8,137 nt of DNA from Thiohalobacter sp. (GTDB taxonomy: Bacteria; Pseudomonadota; Gammaproteobacteria; DSM-19610): NCBI GenBank assembly GCA_027010005.1, contig JALVCM010000414.1:1-8137 (forward strand), read 5' to 3'. Below, one piece after another: positions 1 through 6,824 of this stretch; positions within the stretch are counted from its first letter, which is position 1, and every line of letters starts with the position of its first letter. Both the position numbers and the translations under genes were made by a program. The notes beneath the pieces were generated by a model. It saw only the letters and a list, made by a program, of their open reading frames with translations. It was not told the DNA's origin and made no database searches.

Positions 1-231
1 GATGGCCAGCATGGGAATGGAGCGCACCTGGAAACTAGCGGCCAGTTCCGGTTGTGCTTCGGTGTCGACCTTGCCGAAGGCGATATCGGGGTTGGCCTCC
101 GAGGCGGCCTCGAAGACCGGTGCAAAACTCTGACAGGGACCACACCATGACGCCCAGAAATCGAGGAACACAATATCATTGTTCTCGATCGTTTCCTTGA
201 AGTTGTCTTTCGTCAGTTCAATCGTCGCCAT
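1..231 (-). CDS. Thioredoxin, 3' end cut by the window
   Basis: Thioredoxins are small cytoplasmic dithiol/disulfide oxidoreductases that reduce protein disulfides and are recharged by thioredoxin reductase. The visible 77 residues hold the active site WASWCGPC, with cysteines at about residues 30 and 33. The buried acidic residue just before it (LDFW, D24) is present, as is the cis-proline loop SIPM (P73) that faces the active site. The last part of the fold lies beyond base 1. The ATG at 231 is preceded by AGGAT about 6 nt upstream, and the protein opens like other thioredoxins (MATIELTKDNF). The residue after the second active-site cysteine is Q, where E. coli TrxA has K. This may be an accessory thioredoxin rather than the main TrxA, so I give no symbol. 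It lies 99 bases downstream of the diguanylate cyclase gene on the same strand, and may have its own promoter. Confidence 0.93.
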   Translation of the reverse strand, partial: MATIELTKDNFKETIENNDIVFLDFWASWCGPCQSFAPVFEAASEANPDIAFGKVDTEAQPELAASFQVRSIPMLAI

Positions 232-269
232 GAGCAATCCTGTTACATTCGTCTGCGGGAAGTCCTGTC

Positions 270-278
270 AGTGTAGCA
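270..278 (-). promoter_or_regulatory. Possible extended -10 promoter for the thioredoxin gene
   Basis: On the minus strand TGCTACACT fits an extended -10 element (TGn plus a TATAAT-like hexamer, 4 of 6 matches). It would start transcription about 30 nt upstream of the thioredoxin ATG. No good -35 hexamer lies at 16-18 nt. This is a weak call made by eye. Confidence 0.3.
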
Positions 279-330
279 AGCGCGTCAGGCGGGCAAAACC
301 TTGAAAATCAGGAAAAGGAAGAGTAAGGGA

Positions 331-1962
331 TCAGTTGTCGCCGCGCTGGCGGCGTTCGCCGGACGTCTCGTCGGAAGAGGCCTCTTCGTGTTCGGACTCG
401 GCTTCACCGCCATAGGTTGCATCGAGTTCAACACGATTACGGCCCAGTCGCTTGGCACGATACAGGGCCTTGTCGGCGCGCTCGATGAACGCACTGGCCG
501 TTTCGCCCGGCTTGTAGAGTGACACGCCGGAAGAAAAAGTCGGTATCGGGATCATCTCGCCATTGGCCTGCCAACGGGTTTCCTGGGCGCGTTTCCTGAC
601 CTTGGTCAGGGCGCGTAACGACCCTTCCGCATCGGTATTGGGTAACAACACGGCGAACTCTTCCCCGCCGTAACGCGCCACCAGGTCATGATGACGGAAA
701 ATAGACAGTATGCTCTTGGAGTACAACTGCAGGACTTCGTCACCGCCCGCGTGACCGTATTTGTCGTTGATCTGCTTGAAGTGGTCAAGGTCGATCAAAG
801 CCAGTGACAAGGGGAAGCCGTAGCGCTGCACGCGTGCAACCTCATCCTCGATACGACGCAGGAAGGCGCGCCGGTTTGGCAGGCCGGTCAGTTCATCGGT
901 AAGACTCAGCAACCTGACGCGTGTCAGCTCATCGCTGAGCTGGCGACTGTCGGATTCAATCAGCTGCAGGTAATGGTGTGTATTGTCGAGCTTCTCGGCA
1001 AGGTCGTGGTGACCCTTGGTCAGTTTTTCGATCTCGCGGATCAGGGTCCAGCGCAGGTCTTCCAGCTCCTTGCCTTCACCGGCGTGACGCAGTTCACCGA
1101 GCACCACTTCCAGCAGTACGCCGAACTCCTCATTCTGCGCAATGGTGCCTTTCACCTGCTCGTTCAGTGTCGACTGCAGTTTCTGGATATCACGGCGCTT
1201 GGAATCGAGATGACTGCGGTATGCATTGTCGACCTGGTTTTCATCCGCGCCGGCCTTGCCCTGTTGTGCAGGAGCGGTCTCCTCCTGCACGGACTGTTCA
1301 GGCGGTGTTTCGCCCTGGTCCGGTTCCTGCTGTTCGGCAGCACGCCGCGCCCCGGCAGTATCGTCGGCATGCGTGAACGGCCATTCGTGTTCCTCAACAG
1401 CTTCTGCCCGCTCTACCCGGGCAGGCGTCTGCTCGACGGATTGTCTTGCCTCGGCATAGTGCTCATCAACAGCAGATTCGGCTGGCACAACGGCTTCAGG
1501 CTCAGCAAGCGGGGCAACTGTTTCCTGTGCCTGCTCCACGCTAACGGGCCGGCTATCGATAATACCAAACGACTCCAGCAACGGATTGACGGCACTCTGG
1601 AACAGACCTGAGTCGAGATTACGGATCGCCTCGATCTGGGTGGCATACAGTTCGATGTAATCACGCAGAATTTCCAGGTCTCCCGCCGTCAGCGGCGGCT
1701 GGAGACGGGCCTGTAACAGGCGGACCTGGACCTGCAGCGGAGAGCCCTCTTTGAGGTGATTGAGATAGGCGTTCAGTAACTGGTCGATCAGGGTGACGTA
1801 GGCGCGCTCGACAACCTGCTGGCTGTCGACCACATCCTCGAGCATGCGCTCCACCTGCCGGTAAATCACACTCCCGGTCTGCGAGTGGCGCAGCGCATCC
1901 AGCATGCTCAATATCTTGTGCACACCAGCCGCTTCAATCCCACTGAGATTTGTTGCGCCCAT
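331..1962 (-). CDS. Diguanylate cyclase (GGDEF), uncharacterised N-terminus
   Basis: This 543-residue protein should make cyclic di-GMP from two GTP. The C-terminal GGDEF domain spans about residues 351-515. It has the opening motif DELTGLPNRR (356-365), the metal-binding DLDHFKQIND segment (391-400) and the catalytic GGEEF signature (432-436). An intact inhibitory I-site, RHHD (423-426), sits exactly five residues before the signature, so product feedback is expected. Residues 1-140 look helical and match no domain I recognise. Residues 145-240 form a Glu/Gln/Ala/Pro-rich linker. Residues 250-350 read as a coiled coil leading into the GGDEF domain, a common way to control dimerisation. I see no signal peptide or membrane segment, so it is probably cytoplasmic. 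The tail after 515 is acidic and low in complexity. The ATG at 1962 has TAGGAG about 14 nt upstream, a long spacing, so the start is less certain than the gene. Confidence 0.92.
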   Translation of the reverse strand: MGATNLSGIEAAGVHKILSMLDALRHSQTGSVIYRQVERMLEDVVDSQQVVERAYVTLIDQLLNAYLNHLKEGSPLQVQVRLLQARLQPPLTAGDLEILRDYIELYATQIEAIRNLDSGLFQSAVNPLLESFGIIDSRPVSVEQAQETVAPLAEPEAVVPAESAVDEHYAEARQSVEQTPARVERAEAVEEHEWPFTHADDTAGARRAAEQQEPDQGETPPEQSVQEETAPAQQGKAGADENQVDNAYRSHLDSKRRDIQKLQSTLNEQVKGTIAQNEEFGVLLEVVLGELRHAGEGKELEDLRWTLIREIEKLTKGHHDLAEKLDNTHHYLQLIESDSRQLSDELTRVRLLSLTDELTGLPNRRAFLRRIEDEVARVQRYGFPLSLALIDLDHFKQINDKYGHAGGDEVLQLYSKSILSIFRHHDLVARYGGEEFAVLLPNTDAEGSLRALTKVRKRAQETRWQANGEMIPIPTFSSGVSLYKPGETASAFIERADKALYRAKRLGRNRVELDATYGGEAESEHEEASSDETSGERRQRGDN

Positions 1963-2046
1963 ACTGTTGACTAAAGCTCCTACGACACCAGCGCCCTGTT
2001 GGGCCCAATCGTTATATTGTTGTTAAAAACCAATTATTCTTGTTTC

Positions 2047-2063
2047 TTCCGGCCCCGCCGGAA
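2047..2063. repeat. Perfect 7-bp GC-rich hairpin with triloop
   Basis: TTCCGGC and GCCGGAA flank a 3-base loop. The hairpin lies about 85 nt upstream of the cyclase start and would be in its leader if transcription begins at the upstream -10 element. No T-run follows it directly on the minus strand. On the plus strand a short run of five T begins 7 nt after the stem, but no plus-strand gene would end there. It may be a leader structure or a protein site. The function is unknown. Confidence 0.45.
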
Positions 2064-2218
2064 ATTCAATTTTTACTCATTCCAGAAAGTTACTCTGGTT
2101 GCATCAAAAGGACAATCGACCGCTGGACGGATATCTGCTTCCTCGCATAAAGCTTTTGAAATTATTGAACAAAGATGATTTTTCTGAAGCCTGTCACAAA
2201 ATACTGGCGCGGCATTTT

Positions 2219-2240
2219 TTTGACAGTTATATCAGTCAAA
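2219..2240. repeat. 22-bp imperfect palindrome
   Basis: The arms TTTGAC and GTCAAA are perfect and lie at the ends of a 22-base element. Inner bases also pair, apart from two symmetric mismatch positions. The layout resembles an operator for a dimeric regulator. The left arm includes TTGACA, a consensus -35 hexamer on the plus strand, but no matching -10 follows at 15-18 nt. I cannot assign a regulator. Confidence 0.35.
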
Positions 2241-2333
2241 TAGCGAAGGTTTGTCACTCAACCATACAGGCAGGCTGAGTATAGCCAAGTGTCTATAGGG
2301 ACTTTTTCTTACATAAAACAGGCTATTTTCTGA

Positions 2334-2342
2334 ATTATAACA
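2334..2342 (-). promoter_or_regulatory. Candidate extended -10 promoter for the cyclase gene
   Basis: The minus strand reads TGTTATAAT, a perfect TATAAT hexamer preceded by the TGn of an extended -10 element. No consensus -35 lies 16-18 nt upstream, which extended -10 promoters tolerate. Transcription would start near 2327-2330 and run toward the cyclase gene, giving a leader of roughly 365 nt. It could equally drive a separate short RNA in this gap. Confidence 0.45.
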
Positions 2343-2359
2343 CAGCACATTTCGACTGC

Positions 2360-2407
2360 GTTTCTGTGCGGTAAGACGCCCCCTGACGCCAGTTTCTTGA
2401 CAGAAAC
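2360..2407. repeat. Inverted repeats able to form alternative hairpins
   Basis: GTTTCTGT (2360-2367) can pair with ACAGAAAC (2400-2407) across a 32-base loop. The 3' arm can instead pair with GTTTCT (2392-2397) across a 4-base loop. The two pairings exclude each other. The element lies just downstream of adk and upstream of the candidate -10. It is not a canonical terminator, since no T-run follows on either strand. Confidence 0.3.
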
Positions 2408-2427
2408 CGACCGGGGACTGCCTTGAG

Positions 2428-2436
2428 TTATCCACA
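2428..2436 (+). promoter_or_regulatory. Perfect DnaA-box 9-mer
   Basis: TTATCCACA matches the high-affinity E. coli DnaA box exactly. It lies 21 bases beyond the adk stop codon, at the edge of the AT-rich gap. I see no second box nearby, so this is not by itself an origin. It may titrate DnaA, let DnaA regulate the downstream transcript, or occur by chance. Confidence 0.5.
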
Positions 2437-2456
2437 ATAGTGCGAGATCTGCCCGC

Positions 2457-3227
<771 letters not shown>

Positions 3228-3272
3228 TAAGGGGATGTGGAAGATTTATGAAGCCGGAAGGAAGGAATCCAC

Positions 3273-4481
3273 TCAGTTGAGCTGGATGCGCTGCCCCCAG
3301 GGCACACTGGCCCGACCCTTGACCAGCCACAGCACCGGGTAATCCGGTTCCGTTTTGGGGAACTCGCCCTGCGCATCGGTAAAGTACACCAGCAGATCAG
3401 GCTTTTGCTCAATCTGCTCCAGCCACTCAAAGACCGGGGTAAAGCGGGTGCCACCCCGGCCATAAATCCCTTCCGGCAGGGTAAAAGCTTCCCAGGGTTC
3501 GTAAACCCATGGCCCGTTTTTGCACAGCGCGGCATCACAGGCATGCAGGATCAGCCGCGCACGCAACTGCCCCTTGATGGCATCGATTTCACTGATAAAT
3601 GCCTGCATCTCGGTATCATTGATGGAACCACTGGTATCCAGTACCACCGCCACACTGACCTGTGCGCTCTTCAGGGTGGGCAGTATGGCGTCACCTTCGC
3701 GCCGTGACGGGCGCTGGTAACTGTAGTCATCACGCGCTACGGCCGTCATATAACGTGCGAGCAACATGCGCCAGGGCAGTTGTGGCTGTAACAGGTGGTC
3801 GACCAGCCGCATCATGGCGGCGCCGAGTTTCCCGGCCTGCCTGGCCTGTTGTGCCGCACCTGCCAGCCGCTGGCGCCACTGCACGGCAAGCTGTTCCTGC
3901 TCGGTTTCGCTCAGCGGTTGTGGTTGCCCGCCCTGCTCCGGTTCGGAATCCTCATCCTGGCTGCTGCCACTGCCGCTCTGTGGTTCGTCCTCCTGTGACG
4001 GGCCGCCGGAAGACGGTCCTTTTGACTGATTTTCCTGGTCGTACAGGTGGTCGTCGTGGGTCTCTTCCTCGGTATCCTCGTCGATAAAGGGGTAGATTTC
4101 CTCGGCCATCATGCCTTCAAAACCGCTTTTCAGCAGTACGCCGGGCGGCGGCTTCAGGCCATCCTGGATCAACAGGGGGTTGATGGCCAGGTCACAGGCC
4201 ACGTCCCAGCGTTGCTTGACACGGTGCTGGCGACGGGCAAAGTGCGACAGGGCACAGTGCAGCGCCTCGTGTGCCAGCACAAACTGGGTCTGGTCCAACG
4301 ACAGCTGGCTGATGTACTCGGGGTTGTAGTAGAGCGCACGGACATCGGTACCAATGGTCTTGCAGCGCTCCGGTTTTGTCGCTTTCATTGGCAGGCGCAG
4401 CACCAGCGCACCCAGAAACGGCCGGTCGAGGATCAGCCGGGTACGGGCAGCGCTGAGCTTGGTTTCGATATCGTCTGACAT
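3273..4481 (-). CDS. HExxH putative metallopeptidase with VWA-like domain
   Basis: This 402-residue protein matches by eye the predicted metal-dependent peptidase family with an N-terminal putative metallopeptidase domain and a C-terminal VWA-like (DUF2201) domain. The N-terminal part has HEALHCALSH (71-80), with HExxH at 71-75 and H79 nearby. WDVACDLAIN follows (92-101), whose D97 may be a third metal ligand. A linker rich in Asp, Glu, Ser, Gly and Gln spans about 131-200. The VWA-like domain (about 270-402) has a complete MIDAS set: DTSGS (282-286), T345 in GRGGTRF and D369 in YFTDA. No signal peptide or membrane segment is seen, so it is probably cytoplasmic. The ATG at 4481 follows the stop of the MoxR gene by one base and lacks its own clear Shine-Dalgarno, implying translational coupling. 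The substrate is unknown and peptidase activity is inferred from the motif only. Confidence 0.9.
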   Translation of the reverse strand: MSDDIETKLSAARTRLILDRPFLGALVLRLPMKATKPERCKTIGTDVRALYYNPEYISQLSLDQTQFVLAHEALHCALSHFARRQHRVKQRWDVACDLAINPLLIQDGLKPPPGVLLKSGFEGMMAEEIYPFIDEDTEEETHDDHLYDQENQSKGPSSGGPSQEDEPQSGSGSSQDEDSEPEQGGQPQPLSETEQEQLAVQWRQRLAGAAQQARQAGKLGAAMMRLVDHLLQPQLPWRMLLARYMTAVARDDYSYQRPSRREGDAILPTLKSAQVSVAVVLDTSGSINDTEMQAFISEIDAIKGQLRARLILHACDAALCKNGPWVYEPWEAFTLPEGIYGRGGTRFTPVFEWLEQIEQKPDLLVYFTDAQGEFPKTEPDYPVLWLVKGRASVPWGQRIQLN

Positions 4482-4482
4482 G

Positions 4483-5529
4483 CTACATGTCGAACAGCAT
4501 CACGTCGGCGACGGCCCTGGCCCATTTGGAAAACTGTGGCACCTGGAACAACTCCTGCCCGATGGCGCGGTGCATGTCGGAAATCAGCATCACGCCCATT
4601 TCACGCTGGGGGAAGCAACCCGCGTAATCGATGATGTGACCAAATACTTTTTCGGCGTCGTCGTCATCACGAACCCGGATAGCGCGGCCGACCAGCGCCG
4701 AGGCCACGGCGTACTGCAGGTCGGTTTCTTTCGGCACACTGACCTTTTCGCCCCGCGTAATGGCATCGATGTCGGGCAGTTTGTCGAGGTTGTCGACAAA
4801 GGCGTGCAGCTCGATCCCGGCGGCCGGTCCGACACAGGCCTGCAGGGCTTCCACCAGCACCGCGGAATTGCTGCCGAACTTCTGCAGTGCGCGGTGTGCA
4901 AACTCCCAGGAGCGCGGCGACGGAAACGCGACCGGGTTATGTGCCGGGTCAAATTCAAACAACAATTCGGGGCGGAAGCGCAGGAAAGCAATCAGGCGCT
5001 CATCGATGCCATTAGCATAGGCCCAGGCCACCCAGTCATCGAGATTTACATCCAGCTCATAGTGCGAGAAACGGTTGGCGAGCGGTGCCGGCATGCTGTA
5101 GGTCACACCCCGGTCACCCTGGCGGTTGCCCGCCGCAAAAATTGCCCAGCCGTCCGGGACCTCGTAGGCGCCCAGCCGGCGATCCAGGATCAGCTGGTAG
5201 GCGGCCGCCGAGACACTGGGCGGCACGGAGGTAATTTCATCCAGAAACAGGATACCTTTTTCACCGTGGCGGCCGGTATCCGGCAGCATCGCGGGTACCG
5301 CCCACTCAACACTGTCGCCGGTGCGGAAAGGAATACCCCGCAGGTCGGTCGGCTCCATTTGTGACAGCCGGATATCGATCACCGGCACCGTGTGACGGGC
5401 GGCAATCTGGGCGACAATCTGGGACTTGCCGACGCCCGGTGGTCCCCACAGCATGACCGGTGTGTGCTGGCCGTGCTGAACACTTTCAAATTCGGTTTCA
5501 AGGATGGTTAAAAGCTGCAATGGGCGCAT
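4483..5529 (-). CDS. MoxR-type AAA+ ATPase
   Basis: MoxR-family ATPases form ring-shaped, chaperone-like machines that act on other proteins, usually with a VWA-domain partner. From the ATG at 5529 the protein has 348 residues. Walker A is GPPGVGKS (29-36) and Walker B is ILFLDEIT (93-100). Sensor 1 is the asparagine of AAGN (132-135), a probable arginine finger lies in ANRF (R153), and a sensor 2 arginine lies in PSPRSWE (R206). The helical lid follows. The frame stays open to a GTG at 5580, but I chose the ATG because GGAG lies 5 nt upstream and MRPLQLLTILE is a typical N-terminus. The VWA/metallopeptidase gene begins one base after the stop, so the two are surely co-expressed. The partner makes it a MoxR/VWA system; which MoxR subfamily it belongs to I cannot settle by eye. 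Confidence 0.94.
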   Translation of the reverse strand: MRPLQLLTILETEFESVQHGQHTPVMLWGPPGVGKSQIVAQIAARHTVPVIDIRLSQMEPTDLRGIPFRTGDSVEWAVPAMLPDTGRHGEKGILFLDEITSVPPSVSAAAYQLILDRRLGAYEVPDGWAIFAAGNRQGDRGVTYSMPAPLANRFSHYELDVNLDDWVAWAYANGIDERLIAFLRFRPELLFEFDPAHNPVAFPSPRSWEFAHRALQKFGSNSAVLVEALQACVGPAAGIELHAFVDNLDKLPDIDAITRGEKVSVPKETDLQYAVASALVGRAIRVRDDDDAEKVFGHIIDYAGCFPQREMGVMLISDMHRAIGQELFQVPQFSKWARAVADVMLFDM

Positions 5530-5547
5530 GTCGGCTCCGGTTGTGCT

Positions 5548-5562
5548 GTGGCGGTCTGCCAC
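5548..5562 (-). repeat. Small inverted repeat upstream of the MoxR gene
   Basis: GTGGC and GCCAC are separated by five bases. On the minus strand an AGGAGG sequence (5562-5567) partly overlaps this element, followed about 30 nt later by the chosen start. It may be a leader structure or an unused ribosome site. The evidence is slight. Confidence 0.3.
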
Positions 5563-5695
5563 CTCCTGCAAAGGCGCCACATGTTACTGAAAGCCGCACA
5601 GAAATGCATGACTGCTGTAAAAATACATCAGAACACAAGGGGTTAAACACGCCGGCAAAAAGAACCCTCAAAACATCCCGGATTCACTCAATTTT

Positions 5696-5720
5696 TCTCC
5701 CGTACAGCCGTTACGGGAGA
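5696..5720. promoter_or_regulatory. 9-bp inverted repeat in the divergent intergenic region
   Basis: TCTCCCGTA and TACGGGAGA form a perfect 9-bp repeat with a 7-base spacer. It lies 29 bases upstream of the receiver-protein gene and about 165 bases upstream of the MoxR gene. No T-run follows on either strand in the sense needed for a terminator. It could be an operator shared by the divergent genes or a hairpin in the receiver gene's leader. The GGGAG in its 3' arm is too far from the start to act as a normal Shine-Dalgarno. Confidence 0.45.
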
Positions 5721-5749
5721 TTATCAAATTACAACCAAACAGACGCTAC

Positions 5750-6430
5750 ATGCCTTCACAAGACATCAGTTTTACGCGCCTTTTACTTTGCTCGTCTGAC
5801 AGGGGAAAACTCGAACCACTCCGCAAACGCTTCATAGCCGCCGGCGTTGAGGTCGATTGTGTCACGCGGGCAGAGGACGCCCGGCAACTGCTGTGGGAAC
5901 AACACTACGACGGCATCGCCATCGACCTGTTGCTGGCGGATCGCGATGGCATTTCCTTTGCCATGGAATTGCGGCAGGAACACCCCCGCACGTCGGTACT
6001 GGTGATTTCCACCACGCGTGCGACAGAAAAAGGCGACAGTGGACCTGACTGGCTGTCACGTTCCACGGATTATGCACGGCTGATTTTTGCCCTGAAACAG
6101 GCCGGTCAGCGTGCCGCAGGACGACCACCGAAGATCCTCCATGTGGAGGACGACGACAGCCTGGTGGACCTGGTCCAGAACACCATCGGCAACCAGACCC
6201 AGCTGTTCCGCGCCCGTTCCGCGCAGGAAGCGCAAATCGCCATGGCACTGCGCGACTATGACCTGGCGTTAATCCGCACCGATGTTCCACAGACCAATAT
6301 CAGCTGGCGGGACACCCTGACCGGCAACCCGCCACTCGAGATCAGTACGGACCCGCACAATGACCCGGTACTGAATATTCTCAACAACCTGCGCCGCCCG
6401 ACTTTCGTGCACGAACCGGCGTACTGTTAA
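5750..6430 (+). CDS. Tandem degenerate receiver-domain protein
   Basis: The 226-residue protein reads as two response-regulator receiver domains in a row with no DNA-binding or enzymatic output domain. Receiver 1 (about 8-115) keeps the phosphoacceptor aspartate, D59 in GIAIDLLLADRDG. Its acidic pair is reduced to CSSD (14-17), and the usual lysine before proline is not evident. Receiver 2 (about 127-220) keeps the acidic cluster HVEDDD (131-136), but R176 (DLALIRTDVP) replaces the phosphoacceptor. Its last helix ends in RRP where KP is normal. It may act by protein contact or as a phosphate sink, or receiver 2 may be a pseudo-receiver. The ATG at 5750 has no clear Shine-Dalgarno, so translation may be weak or unusual. 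It is the only plus-strand gene here, divergent from the MoxR gene and convergent with hslR after 16 bases. No histidine kinase is nearby. Confidence 0.8.
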   Translation: MPSQDISFTRLLLCSSDRGKLEPLRKRFIAAGVEVDCVTRAEDARQLLWEQHYDGIAIDLLLADRDGISFAMELRQEHPRTSVLVISTTRATEKGDSGPDWLSRSTDYARLIFALKQAGQRAAGRPPKILHVEDDDSLVDLVQNTIGNQTQLFRARSAQEAQIAMALRDYDLALIRTDVPQTNISWRDTLTGNPPLEISTDPHNDPVLNILNNLRRPTFVHEPAYC

Positions 6431-6446
6431 CCGGGAAAAGCCACGC

Positions 6447-6824
6447 TTACCATTTCAGGCTACGCAGTTGACGGCGTGATTTCTTGTCGGGCTTGCCCTG
6501 CGGTCGCGGTGTACTGGCCGATGCCAGCCGGAACTGTTCGGTAACCGCTTCACGCTTGCGTATGCTTTCTTCCGACTCCCGGTACAGGGTCTGCGCCACA
6601 CTGGCCGGGCCACGCCGCGCAGACAGCACCAGCACCTCGATCTGCCAGGTCAGCCCGTTACGGTTGACCTCCAGACTGTCCCCGACCCTGACGGCCCGTG
6701 AGGGCTTCACGCGAGCACCATTGAGTTGCACCTTGCCCCCGGAAACGGCATGCGCGGCAATACTGCGTGTTTTGTAAAAGCGCGCCGCCCACAGCCATTT
6801 GTCGATACGTACCGGCTCACTCAT
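6447..6824 (-). CDS. hslR: Heat shock protein 15, S4 RNA-binding domain
   Basis: Hsp15 binds free 50S ribosomal subunits that still carry a nascent chain and helps recycle stalled ribosomes after heat stress. The 125-residue protein starts with an S4 domain (about 5-65). It contains RIDKWLWAARFYKTRS, GGKVQLNGARVKPS and VGDSLEV, which closely match E. coli Hsp15. The middle RRGPASVAQTLY corresponds to the family's RRPASEAALLY segment. The tail is basic (PDKKSRRQLRSLKW), as expected for rRNA contact. The start overlaps the stop of the upstream thiol oxidoreductase gene as ATGA. There is no clear Shine-Dalgarno, which points to coupled translation. The stop faces the end of the receiver-protein gene with 16 bases between, and no clear terminator is seen there. 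Confidence 0.96.
   Translation of the reverse strand: MSEPVRIDKWLWAARFYKTRSIAAHAVSGGKVQLNGARVKPSRAVRVGDSLEVNRNGLTWQIEVLVLSARRGPASVAQTLYRESEESIRKREAVTEQFRLASASTPRPQGKPDKKSRRQLRSLKW

Larger units (their letters stand above)
1963..2456. other. AT-rich intergenic region between adk and the cyclase gene
   Basis: These 494 bases hold no gene that I can support. The stretch is clearly richer in A and T than the flanking coding DNA. It contains a perfect DnaA-box 9-mer, a candidate minus-strand extended -10 promoter and several inverted repeats, listed separately. A 10-base palindrome, TTGGGCCCAA, lies at 1999-2008, just upstream of the cyclase start. A run of seven T lies at 2215-2221. I find no clear rho-independent terminator for adk and no tRNA-like fold. 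An unannotated small RNA cannot be excluded. Confidence 0.6.

Noticed and set aside
973..1611. Plus-strand open frame of 212 codons
   Set aside because: It is antisense to the linker and coiled-coil part of the diguanylate cyclase, with no ribosome-binding site or recognisable domain.
2047..2075. Plus-strand rho-independent terminator
   Set aside because: The stem is good, but the T-run starts 7 nt later and no plus-strand gene ends upstream.
2175..2243. Plus-strand 22-codon frame (MIFLKPVTKYWRG...) in the AT-rich gap
   Set aside because: There is no Shine-Dalgarno before the ATG and no other sign of coding. It is too short to support without conservation data.
1963..2330. Cyclic di-GMP riboswitch in the cyclase leader
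   Set aside because: I could not find the conserved core motifs of known c-di-GMP riboswitch classes.
4354..5364. Long plus-strand open frame of 336 codons
   Set aside because: It lies antisense to the MoxR gene, whose frame has all AAA+ motifs. The plus-strand protein shows no recognisable family, and long antisense frames are expected in GC-rich coding DNA.
6404..6415. Perfect 12-bp palindrome TTCGTGCACGAA
   Set aside because: It lies inside the end of the receiver-protein coding frame, has no T-run and is most simply explained by codon choice.
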